From: Agaricus subrufescens
Taxonomy: Eukaryota; Basidiomycota; Agaricomycetes; Agaricales; Agaricaceae
DNA: 64,000 nt
Direction of reading: 5' to 3'
Assembly: GCA_029945375.1 (NCBI GenBank)
Contig: CM057057.1
Span: 3,472,001-3,536,000, forward strand
Both the position numbers and the translations under genes were made by a program. Under the pieces are notes generated by a model, which saw nothing but the letters and a program-made list of their open reading frames with translations, ran no database searches and was not told the DNA's origin. Every line of letters begins with the position of its first letter. Position 1 is the first letter of the stretch. Shown in pieces: positions 34,596 through 48,007 of this stretch.

Positions 34596-35895
34596 TCAAT
34601 CCGCCTTATGCCTAGAAAAAGTGTGAGATCGGGTTTTCGCATCGAATTTGCACACATACAAAGCTTTTCCATTAGCATAGCCATTGGAAACACCGTTGGC
34701 AGTACCATTAGCAGTACCATTGGCAGCACCATTGGCAATACCATTAGCAATACCATTAGCATGACCGTTAGCATGACCGTTAGCAACACCATTGGCCTTC
34801 CGAGGAGTGGGCTTCTTGTATGTTTGGAAGTAGAAGTTTATGAAGAGGCCCAGGTAGCTCGTAAGTAGGAAACAACCAAACAAAGCAGATCCTTCTTGGC
34901 CGACACAATCTCCGAAGTGCGGGAGGTCTTGATAGTACAAGAAGGCAAAATGCTCGTATGCTAGTCATAGATGAATACGCTGTGATAGCAAGAAAATGCG
35001 AGAAGCTTACTGCCAAAGTAGACAGCACATATATCAATGACGAATTGAGCGATTTGCATGGTTGTAAGATACTTCTTCCACTACGAGAATATTAGATTAC
35101 TAGATAAGGTTAGAGAAAAAACCGTACCCAGAATCGAGCGCCACCTGCCGTAGCATAGTAATAGTAATCTATTAGAGGTATCAGCAGAAGTCGGGGCGAG
35201 GTACCTGTGAACTAACACATGATGACATGTACGGCAAGATTCAAGCTGATGACTGCCCATGACTACAAGAATGATAAGAACAAGTGATTTAGGGGGAAGG
35301 ATGCACTGACAATACTGGTTTTCCCATTAAGCTGAGTGAAGCAAAGTAAAGCCGTTGCCGAGTGGTGGAAGACATGAAGGAATTCTACGAACAATTGAGC
35401 CGAGCAGTTGTGCGTGAAAAGCGGAACTCACGCATTGGTTTCTTTTTCAACGCCAAGAAGACGGTATCAAAAAGTTCGATGTACTTGAACATGTAGTTGA
35501 TCATATAATAAAATTCCATCCTCTGTACGCCAGTGAGAAGAGAAGTCACGAGTAGCAGTAACACTTACAGGGGTCCAGGCCTCAGCTGAACAGAAGGCGC
35601 TGTGAGGACCATATCTCCAAAACCGGGGCCATATTTCCTCCAACATTAAGACGAGCAACAGAGCGCTCCCGGAACTCAGGATAACATTATGTATTTGAAA
35701 TAAAGTCGTGAGCTTGTAAGGTTGTCGGTTCGTCATAAGGGCCTGGATTCCAAAGATGACAGCGAGATAGCCAGCCAAAGTGGTGACGACTACAGGCGTC
35801 GTAGAGAGAGGGGTCTGCCCGACGACATAAGAAGTAAGATAGTGAGGAAGTCTAAAGGGAATCCAGGACAAGAGGAAGTCGGCCAGGGGAGCCAT
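34596..35895 (-). CDS. ELO-family very-long-chain fatty acid elongase (3-ketoacyl-CoA synthase)
   Basis: ER membrane enzyme that condenses malonyl-CoA with acyl-CoA, the first step of elongation for sphingolipids and membrane lipids. The ATG at 35895 gives MAPLADFLLSWIPFRLP; an in-frame extension upstream is unlikely. Motifs: KYIELFDTVFLALKKKPM, the catalytic histidine box QFLHVFHHSATALL (HxxHH), LNLAVHVIMYYYYATAGGAR and KKYLTTMQIAQFVIDI. Transmembrane helices are spread along the whole length. All introns are GT-AG, about 45-55 nt, and the joins keep the frame (ATG T/AT TAC TAT). The unusual part is the C-terminus: after FYFQTYKKPTPRK comes a run of Ala-Asn-Gly-X tetrapeptides. Most ELO proteins end here in a short Lys-rich ER-retention signal; this one ends SRHKAD instead. 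TGA at 34596. Divergent from VPS13. Confidence 0.92.
34664..34799 (-). repeat. 12-bp tandem repeat coding for Ala-Asn-Gly-X units
   Basis: About eleven copies of a 12-bp unit (on the + strand, ccattagcaata and variants) code for the repeated tetrapeptide ANG followed by V, H, I, A, T, Y or K. Third positions vary freely (gcc/gct, aat/aac, ggt) while Ala-Asn-Gly is kept, apart from one Ser-Asn-Gly. This suggests the protein sequence is under some selection rather than the DNA being a fresh slippage product. Confidence 0.85.
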
Positions 35896-36146
35896 GGGGG
35901 GCAAGCGAAGAAAGACACGAAAGCGAAATTTGAGCAACACCTACCCTGTGACAGGCGTCACACCGCGTTAGCACGTGTTTGGCCTCGGTGCAGAGTAAAG
36001 CGAAGCGAGTTCTAGCTGTGCCATTATTATCGCCGCGAATCAGGAGAGGGGCCCGGGGCGTATGCTGAAGGAATGATCCCAGCTGTCCGGCTAGATTGCT
36101 CGCTTTAATGGAGTCACTCTCCCATCGCCCGATGACGTTACAAATC

Positions 36147-36167
36147 GGTGACCAGTGACTGGTGACC
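36147..36167. promoter_or_regulatory. 21-bp inverted repeat in the elongase-VPS13 promoter
   Basis: GGTGACCAGTGACTGGTGACC has a perfect ACCAGT-G-ACTGGT core and matching GGT/ACC flanks, with a single mismatched pair between. It also reads as two GGTGACC boxes seven bases apart. A CRE-like tgacgtta lies 14 bp to the left (36133). It sits in the 424-bp divergent spacer, 153 bp before the VPS13 ATG. It may bind a dimeric factor; no factor can be named. Confidence 0.4.
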
Positions 36168-36319
36168 TCACCCGTTCTCCACCAGACTCTTTCTTAGACT
36201 TCCAGAGACCACCCCGTTCCCTCGGCTTTGCATATCCATCGTGCTACAACGCGTCTCCTATCAGCCGACCAACAAAAGCTTGAATTCCATCATCACCCAT
36301 ATCTAGCCACAACTTCCTC

Positions 36320-39300
36320 ATGTGGTGGTTAGATCCTGGCAAGGAACTTCTCAATGTTGTGCGTCCGGTGTCGCCGGCCCTCCAAATTCCCTTGACTGAC
36401 CCGGCCATGTCGCCCAAAGCTCTTCAATCGGATCCTCGCACCCTATGTCGAGAATCTTGATCTCAATCAAGTCAACTATGGAATCGGTCAAGGTCAGGGT
36501 TGCGCTCCACAGAACTTCCCCGACAGGACTCATATCTGTACAAGGTCAACTTACTCTGCACAAACTCAAGCTGAAAAAGGGTGCTCTTGACAAGTTCCAG
36601 CTACCTGTAGATGTGCTCGAAGGTATTGCTCAGGCCTTCTCAAGGAGGACTTCGTGCTGAATGGAGACAGGACACCTGGGGAAATTCACTCTTTCCCTTC
36701 ACTGGATAAATCTGGGCAATAGGCCAGTTGAGATATTGATCGAGGATGTTTACCTACTTGTCGTCCCGACAGCAACGACGCAAAGTGATCCAGAGGAAGA
36801 AGAAGAACGAGCGCAGGCGGCCAAGGCTGAGCGATTAGAGAATGCGGAGCTACTACATATCCAGACGCAACCGGCGGAAACACAAGGCATCTCTTCTTTC
36901 TCCCAAATTGCATTCCTGGCGACTCATCTAGTTTTTTCAAGACTCGGAGCAATCTCAAGGCTTGTGGCAATCGTTACTCAACAAGGTCATCAATAATGTT
37001 CAAATTACCATCAAGAATATTCATGTGCGATATGAGGATAATTTCAGTGTCCCGGGGGTGGGTCAAACTAGTCCTACTAGGGTCAATATCCAGACTGATT
37101 TGTGTTGCAGCATCCTTTCGCGGTGGGACTTACGTTGGCGAGTTTTTCGGCTGTGTCTGTTGACGAAAATTGGCAACCGGCATTTATTGAGAGTACTGCA
37201 GGCTTTATTCACAAGGTTTTATGAATGAATGTTTTTCGCTACATTGGCTTATATGGTTTTCCAGCTCTCCAAACTCGGATCACTCGCTCTGTATTTTGAC
37301 ACAGATTGCGGAAGTATGGCTGGTCTGCCGCCTAAGGAAGCATTGGAGAAATTTACTGCTATGGTTATTGACATACTGTCATAGTTTCTTGGTATCTTAC
37401 TGATATCTCGTTTTGCAGATTTCTCATGGACCCGGAAACACAAATCACCAGTTCATCCTTAAGCCGGTATCTGGGGAAGGCCGGGTACAGTCTTATGATC
37501 TTGTTTCTAGGGCAGTCGCTTACGCTTTACATAGATTGTCATCAACAATAAATTTGACAAGCACACACCTCGATTTGACGTACAGCTGATCTTTGATGAG
37601 ATTGGAGTAGCTTTGGATAGAGATCAGTACAGGGATGTTCTGTCTTTGTTAGACATGTATCACGTTTATCTTCGTCAACATCAGGTGTGCTACACTCCTT
37701 GTTTAGTAAATTTCTGGTTACTGAGCTTCTATAGTATCGGCGGTACCGTCCGAGTGACGAGGAGTTTGAGTCAAATCCTGCCAGGGCCAGACTTCAATTT
37801 GCCGGGAATGCCATACTTGCGGAAATAACAGAAAGAAATCGTAAATGGACATGGGGTTATTTTGCAGAGCGACGTGATGATCGTGATGCCTATATTCAAC
37901 TTTTCCAGAAAAAGCTGCTAACACCTCTCTCTATCAGAGTACGTCATGTATTTTTTTCTTGGCTTGTACTGACGGGAATGAGCAGGATCTAGAGGATTAT
38001 CAAAAGCTTGAGCGGAAGCTTTCATATGAAGATCTCCGCTTCTACCGCTCTCTGGCTCGTTCTCGATTGAGAAAGGATGAGGCACTGAAACGAAAACTTG
38101 AAGAAGAAAAGCGGAAGCAGCAACATGCCAAGCAAAGCTGGTCGAGCTGGTTGTGGGGTGGTTCTTCACAGTCTACCGAGCAGATCGACGTATTCAACGG
38201 TGGAGAAATGACAGAAGAGCAGCGCAAAGAACTCTATAATGCCCTCGATTACGATGAAAAGGAGGCAATAACAAACTCGCTGGATATGCCAAAGGATACA
38301 GTCAAAACGCGGGTTACTGCTAAGCTCCGAACAGGATCATTTGCTCTGAAGACGAATCCTTCAGAGGAATATAAAGATATACTATCAATCGTGTTTGATA
38401 CGTTCCATGCTGACGTCGTCCAACGGCCCGATAATTTAGAGGCGCAATTGTCCCTGAAGGCCTTCCAAGTTTTCGATGGGACAACTCATAACACGGTTCA
38501 CCCTCAGATAGTGAAAGTCAAATCCTCGATGGATGTGGAGCGCTCCCAAGATGACGATGAACCTTTCTTCTTCGTCAAGTACGAAAACAACCCGCTAGAC
38601 GATCGAGCAGATAATGCCCTCACGATACGCATGCGGCATATGGAAATTATCTATCACAGGGGTTATGTAGAGGCTATCTATAAATTCTTCAAGCCACCAC
38701 CTAGTCAGTTAGAGTCTGTCGAAGCCCTGTTGGTAAGAACATTTCTCCCAATATTTGTCAAATGTCTGACCAGTTTATAGAGTGCTGCGAGTCGGACCTT
38801 TGAGGGTCTCAGAAAAGAGACACGAGCGGGCCTGGAATACGCATTACAGAATCACAAGACTATTGATATTCACATGGATTTGAATGCGCCCGTTATTATC
38901 ATCCCTGAAGAGTGCGTTTACTTCCTGTCGTTTATCTTCCCTTGTTGACGGATCTTTAAGGATAACTAATTCGAACTGTAAACACCTTGTTATTGATGCC
39001 GGGCATATATCCATCGAGAGCGACCTCGTGGATAAGAGTGCAGTGCATTGGGTACAGCTGAAGCGCAACCAACAGTATAACGAGGAAGACTACCGCCAAC
39101 TGGAATCCCTTATGTACGACAAGTTGTTTTTGCGCCTGGAGGATGCCCAAGTAATGTCTGTCTTTCTTCCAATAATTTCAAAACTCAACTATTTTTATTT
39201 CTAGTTCGTCCTTGGCGACAATCTCTCTGCCTGCTTGGACGCGCTTTCTTCAGGATCGCGTGACACTCTTCATTTGCTAGAACGCATCAATATCCACCTT

Positions 39301-42300
39301 GATATCCACAGATCTATTGTTCCAACGGCGGTCAGTCTCGCGCGTTTCAAATTAGCGGGGAATCTTCCCTCGTTGCATGTCAACCTTTCCGATTCCAAAT
39401 ACAAGGCGTTGATGCGTTTGATCGATACTTGCATGCCAAGCTTTAATGAACCTGGTCAGGATCCAAGTCCGGCTACCAGTAAACCGCAGAGCCATCTTCC
39501 CGCATTGATGACCATGAATCTGTTTGGTTCGGCTGGTTCTAATTTCGACATCGATATTGATGATCAGGAACGGGACGAACCCGATGATAACGGCAGTGTA
39601 CACTCGGATGCATTCTTTGAAGCTGAGGAGACATTACAGGCCGTAAATTCTCAAATCTATAGAGTTGGAACTAGTTTCACTGACCATTGACGTCCAGGGA
39701 CAGACCCACCAGCAACAGATTTGCCAAATTGATTTCAAGGTGGGGATGCTTCAGGCGTCTCTCTTCAAAAGCGGGCCCTCTTCTGAAAAACGACTGGGAG
39801 ATCTCAGGCTAGAAGGATTTGCTCTGACATTTGGCATGACTGACTACGTCATGCAAGTTGGTGTTCAGCTTCGGTAAGCCCCAGCTCTGTATCAATCGTA
39901 TCACCTAACCAACCTTCGTCATTTCAAGGTCGGTCTCAATGGGACTACTGGCGTCGAATACTCAATTCACTGATGTCATTACTTCTGAGCAATCAACAAC
40001 CAGTCCAGAGACCGACCTTCTGAGTGTCAAGTATACTCGTATCCAAAAAGATTCCCCCGAGTACACCACCGTGTACGAGGGTATAGATCAGAACGTCGAT
40101 GTCCGTATTTCTACCATTGTGTGCCATGCGGCCCCCGAGCCGATCATTTCTTTGTATGATTTCATCATGGCGACATTTGTATCTCCCAGTGAACAGTCAA
40201 CTCCGATTTCTCCTGATTCAGGTCCTCCCCAAGACACAAGCCCAAGCACGTATGAATCGAAAATCAAGGTGGTCGTAAAGCTGGAAAGTGTCCAAGGTTG
40301 GCCTTACATTGTCTCATGATCAATGTGCTTCTAACCAAATGCCTAACACCAGTCGAGCTCATCAATGACTCAACGGCTCTTGCAACACTCGTTCTTTCAA
40401 CAGCTGACGTTGCAATTTTCCTACGCCCAACCACTATGAGAATTGCAGGGCGACTTGGTAATCTGGCTTTGGTCAACGGGCTTGCCATGTATAATCTGCG
40501 AAAGGAGTTCAACCAGATATTATCGATAGAGGGGAAGAATTTTGCCGAGTTTGCATATCAAACGGAGACTCATCCATCGAATGGATCTCCCTCGTCATCG
40601 TTCACGCTGAACGCTGCGTCACTCAAAGTTTTCTTCCTCGAACAACCCCTTCATAACATCTACGTCTACTTGAATAAGTTGGCAAAACTCAAAGGTATCT
40701 ATGATGCCGCGACACAAGCTGCTGCTCAATCTGCCCCTGACATTGGCCACCTGCGGTTTGAAATCACTATCAAATCGCCTATCATTGTGATACCATCGGA
40801 CCCTTCGCAATCTGGAGATGTCCTCGTCATGCGCTTGGGTGAGATAGATGCCAGGAACAAGTCTGACACGAAAAAAAACACTGTTTCGGCCGGCTTGCGG
40901 GGGATACAACTTGTTTCAAGCTTCAGTCACGAGGAAGAAGTCGATATTCTCAAGATGATCGACGATATTGACATCAAAGCTGATGCCGTACAATCTGTTG
41001 GCTTGGACCGCAGCAATGACTTGAGTGTTCCTGACACACAGGCGAGTGATGGCTAAATATATGTTACATAGAACTCAACCCCTTGCAGGTCACAGTACAA
41101 GTTTCAGATATAAAGCTTCATCTGACACACATGCAATACATTGCCCTTCTCAAACTTTTGAGTTCGGTGGCCCGCGTGTTTGTGATCCAGTCAGAAGTCG
41201 ATGACGCAGCTCAAGATACTCAAGTCGTGCCCACCACCCCATCGGGCGACAAGACACAGGTGGATGCCAACCCAGAGCTTGACACTCGCAACGCATGGGC
41301 AACTGTTGATTTAGTCGTATCCATAAATGCGGTTAAGTTACACCTCTACGATGCTGGAGCGAGATCTGGAGCGAGCCTTGAGCAACATGGTATCGCACGT
41401 TTTGTGTTGAATGACAGCACTCTCCGTTACAAACTGCTGTCTGACGGTAGCATGGAGGCCCAGCTTGTTCTGCAATCGTTTACGATGAGTAACACTGCGC
41501 CGGGCAATACACGGTTCCGCGAGATCATACCCGCAGCCCAGCACGATCGCAGTCAATTCATGATACTCTACACCGCCACTAGTCAACCGAAAGCAGCATT
41601 GGCTGTTGTCACTGTCGACTCTCCCCAAATCATATTTTCTATGAACCCTGTTTTTGCCCTTCTAGAATTTTTCGTGTATCAAGCTGAGCCTGGGACGTCA
41701 ACCGAAGCAACTGCAGATCAGGAAAACACATCATCACAAGCGAGCTCTGCAGATACTGGACCAACTTTGGACTTCCGTCTTGATTTCCATGACGTAGTCG
41801 TCAGCGTGCTGGAGAATGACCAAGATCCAAATACTCAGGCTATAAGATTGAAAATTCACCAACTTCTGCTGTCGCAACAGGTGCGGATCAACTAACCAAT
41901 TGCCTATACAAATAGCTTCATCATGACAACTTAGGGAATTCTCGCCTTGAAAGTCGATCAACTGGGAATGTCGCTCATGCAAATGGGTGAAAAGATAGAG
42001 ACGGTTAAATTCCTTGATGATTTCGATATGACACTCTCGCTGGATAGTAGATCATCCGTGTCCCATCAACAGATGAACATAGAGCTATCTGCCAAACCCA
42101 TCATCATTCGAGCCTCTTACAGGGATATCAATCTGATCACGAATATCATGAACAAAGCTTACGAGCGTCTCGGTACATCTGGCAGTCAAGATGATCAGGC
42201 AACGCAAAGCCACAAAACCACTACTTTGACGAAGTCTCGGGGGCAGACCCTAGGTCAGGCTCGTGCCTTGATGACGATGCAACAGGTAAGTAGTACTAAT

Positions 42301-45300
42301 CGTTTCATGTGGTGTGGGTAGCCTACTGAGGATTATCAGTTCAAGGGGTCCTTCGATGGCTTCAGTCTGGTGATGATCGGAGATCTACATGAGCAACCAA
42401 TGTTACATTTGAAAGTCAAACCTTTCATTGTAGGAGCACGAGATTGGTCAGCTGAGGTAAAAGTTTGTTGAATGTGTGCCTTCTGTTGCTCATCGAGTAT
42501 AGTTGCATGCTACAGTGACCATGGCACTTCAAATCAACTTTTGGAACCTGATGAACAGTCATTGGGAACCCTGTGAGTAAACAAGCATGTTCTTTTACTT
42601 CAATTGTGGCGCTAACGGTGATTCAAGTGATTGATCCATGGACGTTCACGATAACGGTATGTTGGTAAATCTATACTGAACTTCAAAACTCATTTATCAT
42701 CCAGGCCAACAAACCGAAACCAGACGGCGGATTGAGCTTGGAACTGTCTGCTCGTGACAAATTAGATGTCAACTTAACCTCTTCCTTTGCAGAAGTTGCT
42801 ATAACGACCCTTAATATGTGGAACAAGGAGGGGATGTCCGTGCTCCAGAAAGCTCGAGGTACATATGCTCCCTATCGCATCCGAAATAAGACAGGCACCC
42901 CCATCCTCATATGGTCGGAGAGTGACGTTGGCACACATGCTCCCGAGACCGAGGCCATGCCAGTGCACAATGATCGAACCATCGACTGGCGCTTCGGGGA
43001 CTGGAGAGCAATCCGAGAGGTAGTAGTTCCTCCACTGCTCACACCATACCATACTCAATGTAGCGTTTCCAGACCCATACGTCAGTTGGGGAGCATACTC
43101 TCAGTCTTCAATTTGTCAATAAGGCATGGGAGCAAATACGAGGAATCCCTGTCGACCGGGAAGGAGAATATGTATATTCACTTCGGCCTCAAAGCGGCAG
43201 GTATCCAGAAAGGCTGCTTTGCGAAGTGAAGGTTGTCGAAAATACGAAAATCATAACCATCAGATCTACATTCAAAGTTGAGAACCTTACATTGTACCCC
43301 CTAGAGTTGATGTTGGTTGATGAGGCCGGTCACCCCGTCGCTTCGCTCGAGAAGATAGCACCTGGACAAGAATATGCTCTTCCAATAGATGCCGTTACCA
43401 AGAATCGAATCCGCATCCAGCCCGATCGTGCGTCTTTCATCGTTCATGACACTTGAACTTGACGGTGACCCTATCTGTAGAGGGTTTCGGCTACAAATGG
43501 AGTCCTGCTATCCGCTATGATGATTTACTAGCCAGAAAAGGGTTTACTATCAAGTGTACTCACTCAGACCCTCGAGAGGCTGCGTTCAGATTCCAAGCTT
43601 GGGTACACACAGACGCAAGTGAGGGGAGTGCGCGGTAAGTGCTACTTTGGTCGAGCACTGGAGGATCACATATCTCAACTATTCTGTAGAAAACTTCCAA
43701 AAGTCTCGTTGAAGCTTAGGGCGCCATTAGAACTCGAGAACCTTCTCCCCTACAACCTAGAATATCGCATCTATGACAAGAACACCGACCAAAACTGGCG
43801 AAGCTACCTGCGGAAAGGCGGTGTTATGCCTGTCCACTCGATAGAACTAGGCCATTTCGTCCTCCTCAACGTTGCAATTCAGGACACTGGTGAGATTTCC
43901 TTGATGTTACGAAAGCTGTGTTCTCAAAGAAAAAACAAGTTTTCAAGCCAAGTGACTTCAGCATTATCAACACTGACGGCCATTCAGATTTTGACGTCGA
44001 GAATAAGCTTACTTTGCGTGATCAACAAGGAAGAAAGTTGGAGCTCAGACTCAACTACATGTAGGTTTCTCCTCTTAGAGCGCTCGCCTAAATTCACAAT
44101 ACCACGTAGACGATATTCCGAATCTGGTGGTGCATTCAAAGTTCAGATATTCAGCCCATACATTATCCTTAATAAGACCAGAATTCCATTTGGTATTAGA
44201 TCCAAATCGGTTAGAACAGGCTCACAGGATGCTGCGGGAGACAATCGTCCAGGTAAGGTTTATTAAATTTGTGTCCCATGCATTAGTGAAATTCGGTGTA
44301 CTAGAAACCCTTGCCGAGTCTCAGCCCTTTTGTGAGCAATCGCGATTTTCAATTCTTCTTTCCCGTTACTGAATACGTCAAGTGCTATCACATGCACAAG
44401 AGCAAGGCCACGAATTCATCTTCAAATTAACAGATACAACGTGGTCCAAGGTACAACATATCACTTTGTCATCTCATACCTGCTGATACCGGCTTCAGCC
44501 TGTGCCTTTCGAAGCTCCTTCAGCAGAGAGCGAACTTGTTTTACCATCCATCAAACAAAAGGCTGATGAGCTCCATCTTGGACTTTCTTGGGCAGAAGGG
44601 TCAGGAAAGTATAAGTTAACCAAGGTCATTACACTGGCACCTCGTTTCTTTATTAGAAACAGGTTGCACGAGCCTATTGCATACAGAGAGCATGGAAATG
44701 TCCCTCGCGATCGTTATGTTCTACAGCCTGAAGAACGCCAAGCCTTCATGGCCCTCCGAAAGGGTACTGAGAAGTTACTCACTGTTGCTTTCCCAGGTTT
44801 GAATGCACAATGGTAAGATCCAGTTTCTAGCTTTCTGTTTAATATTCAAAATATGCGATCAGGTCTCCCCCGATCAATATTGAGGACATAGGATCCGTCA
44901 GCTTGCGTCTTCAGCGGCCAGGATCAGACCGCCACAATTTCCTTCTCGTCCAGGTTGATGTTCGTATCCAGAGCTCCACGATTTTTGTAGTCATTGCTCC
45001 CGCGGACAAAGGTTGGCCCTTTGAAATTGAGAATTATAGCAGCTACACCTTCTCGGTTGCCCAGAAAGTGAGGCCTGCACTGTCTTCTTGATATCCCTTC
45101 TGACATGTTTCGCATCAGGAGCCAGACGATCAGCTTGGTTTTTCGAGGGAAGACAGGACGTACACCCTCCACCCACGCACAACCATGGAGTATGCATGGG
45201 ATTTCCCCGCCGTTAGAGACAAGAAATTGATTCTCGGTGTCAATGGGTCGGATCGGATCGTTGATATCATGGAGATCGGAAATTTAGTTCCGTTCAAATT

Positions 45301-47854
45301 TCACGTAATCGTTTGGTTCTTCGTGCGTCTAGTCCCCTTCTAACAGAGGCATAACAGGACAATCAACGATCAAAAGCTGTCTCACTTGATGTGAGAGCCG
45401 ATGGTTATAAGCAAATCCTGCGTATTACCGATTATGTACCCGAGCAAAGCCTTTACAAGCCGCGATACCGAAGCAATTCCCTCTCGAGACAGGACACTAT
45501 ATCCAGTTCTGAAGCCTTTGAAGCGGTAACGGAGCAGGTAGAAATTTCTCTCTCAGTGACGGTTGACCTTGCTGGCATTGGTGTATCGCTTGTCGACAGG
45601 CGAATGGTCGAAGTTATATATACGACAGTCGACGATCTCAAGTTCGAGTACACGGAATCTACTATGGCACAAGCTATCAACTTGTCATGCTCTCTACAAG
45701 TCGACAACCAGCTGCATGACGCTCTGTACCCTGTCATTCTCCAGCCTACTCCCATAGCCGAGGACACGAGTGGCGTTGGATCACTACCTACTGTACAGGC
45801 CTCCGTCATCTGGCTCAAAGATCAAGGTTCCAACTTCTGGTTCATTTGACAGCAATTTAACTCACCAATACTTTCCCAGAACATGGTGTTCTCTTTGTCA
45901 AGTATTTCTCTGTACTACTGCAGGCGCTGACGATTGAGGCGGATGAAGACTTACTTTTTGCGCTGTACGATCTCTCCCGGATTCAAGGTTTATCCTGGGA
46001 TGACCCCTCCCAGGAGTACGTCCACTAACTCAGAGGTTGCTCGCTTTCTGACGCACCCCAAGCACTCTCATACAGGATGTTGACTCGATGGAAGAGCCTG
46101 ACGAGGCTCAAAGTGGACAAGATATATACTTTGAAGTACTTGAACTTCAACCCATCCAGCTGTCCATCTCTTTCATGCGCACTGAGAGCATTAACAGCGA
46201 AGAAAGGTCCGCAGGTTTGCATTGGTTGTAGGTTGTCTCTGATATTTTCTCCAGGTTGAATCTTCGTAATCCCCTGGCTGTTGTCTTGAACGCTCTTACC
46301 ATGACAGTGGGCAACATCAATGATGCCCCCTTAGAGATGAATGCTCTCGCAATCAAAGACATGCGTTTGACCCTACCAGAACTACAGACACGCATTCTAT
46401 ATCATTATCGCCAAGAGGTTCTTCGACAACTATACCGCATACTCGGCTCTGCAGACTTTATAGGTAACCCAGTCGGCTTGTTCACCAATGTCAGTTCCGG
46501 AGCTGCCGATATATTTTACGAACCTTTCCAAGGGGTAGTGATGCATGGAAACAGAGAGTTGGGAATAGGTTTAGCCAAGGTATTTTGATTCTTTCTATCT
46601 GATTCATCGCTATATATGTTTATTATTTTTAGGGTGCCGCGAGTTTTATGAAGAAAACGGTCTTTGGCCTGAGCGACAGCTTCACCAAGTTTACCAGTAG
46701 CGTTGGAAAAGGTTATAACATTCACCCTAAGAAGGCCTCTAGCTAAACCGAATATTGTAGGGTTGTCTGCTGCTACATTTGATGCAGAATATCAAGCGAA
46801 GAGGCGGATGACGCAAAGGCGCAATAGGCCGCGACATGCAATGTAGGGGTGCATCTACACTTTTCGATCTGGATCGCGCCTTAATAGGTTTTAGATATGG
46901 TGTTGCCGCAGGTGGGGAAGCGCTTGCAAGTAGTGTCACCAGTGCCATGGAAGGTGTTGTGGTGAGTCTGTTATCTCTGAAATATATCGCCTGTTCAAAT
47001 TGCGCAGATGAAGCCGATCGAGGGTGCGGAATCCGAGGGTGCTCTAGGCTTCTTTAAGGGTGTTGGGAAGGGCTTAGTTGGGTAGGGTGCATTAACCCTT
47101 CTATGGCGATCTAACTAATAGCACTCATTTAGTGCTGTCACAAAACCAGTTGTTGGTGTGTTTGATCTCGCATCAAACGTCTCAGAAGGCAAGTTCATTT
47201 ACCTTTCTTGTACACTGAATACTGTTGACCTGGCTGGCTCAGGTATTCGAAATACAACGACTGTATTTGACAATCCGGAGCGAGATCGGATTCGCCTAGT
47301 AAGCTAGCTGGTTGATCTATTCAATTGTTGGCTTCTGACACGTTGAATACCATAGCCTCGACTGGTCTCATCGGACGTCGTGCTTCGGGTAAGTTACGAA
47401 AACGCACAACAGCTGGTACTGACTAACTCCATCATTCAATAGCCGTATTCAGCTAGAGAGGCCATGGGCCAGAGTTGGATGAGAGATCTGAATGATGGTG
47501 CATATCGAAACGAGGCATACATTGCGCACATTAGTGAGTACGCAAATATTGAAGGAAGCTTCTGGTTAACCCAAACACATATCAGACTCTCCAGGCGGCG
47601 ATAATGTCATTCTATTGACTCGATCCCACATTTTGTCATTCTGGTCCAGAAAACTCCGGCTTGATTGGGAGTTACCGTTCAACCAGGTTCAGGGGGTAAC
47701 GGTTGAAGATACGGGGATTCGTTTTTCACACAAAGGAGGAAGAGAGCAAGACAGATTCGCTTTCATCCCTGACAAAGCATCGCAATCGTGGTTTTTCAAA
47801 CAAGTGGCTTCTGTTGTCAAGGCTTACAATGCTCGCAAACGAATGGATATTTGA
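36320..47854 (+). CDS. VPS13: VPS13 bridge-like lipid transfer protein
   Basis: Very long rod with a hydrophobic groove that moves phospholipids in bulk at organelle contact sites. The ATG at 36320 gives MWWLDPGKELLNVLFNRI, then APYVENLDLNQVNYGIGQG, LKKGALDKFQLPVDVLEGHL, LIEDVYLLVVP and IKNIHVRYEDNF: the chorein N-terminus. The middle (37-42 kb) is the repeating-beta-groove region. The adaptor-binding (SHR-BD/VAB) domain covers about 42.8-45.0 kb (GTYAPYRIRNKTGTPILIWS). The ATG_C and PH-like C-terminus is at 46.2-47.85 kb (SWMRDLNDG, HILSFWSRKLRLDWELPF, WFFKQVASVVKAYNARKRMD). The stop TGA is at 47852. It has dozens of exons; I checked joins mainly in the first 2 kb. One intron (36887-36959) appears to have GC-AG borders. 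I see no clear break, but the region 42.3-44.5 kb was not fully assembled. Confidence 0.92.
36887..36959 (+). other. Non-canonical (GC-AG) intron near the VPS13 N-terminus
   Basis: The conserved join AETQ/GLWQSLLNKVINNVQ needs removal of 73 nt beginning gcatct and ending tcaag. There is no GT in the right phase. Both borders show the same six bases (caaggc), so the cut could slide by a few bases, but only this position gives an AG acceptor. A 19-nt GT-AG removal (36931-36949) is also in frame but seems too short for splicing. Confidence 0.6.
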
Positions 47855-48007
47855 TCTAGACCGATAGCGTAACAAACTGTATAACAACTTAGGGTGTTCG
47901 AATAGTAATTGTATTCCAATTTAAATATCGAGGCAGAAATATGTTGAATGCGTAATAAAAATTAACGATTACAAAATAGAACGAACTAACAAATGGAGGA
48001 TGAAATA

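Noticed and set aside
36931..36949. 19-nt GT-AG intron in VPS13
   Set aside because: In frame, but shorter than any intron expected to splice in fungi; the GC-AG 73-nt model also gives the better protein join.
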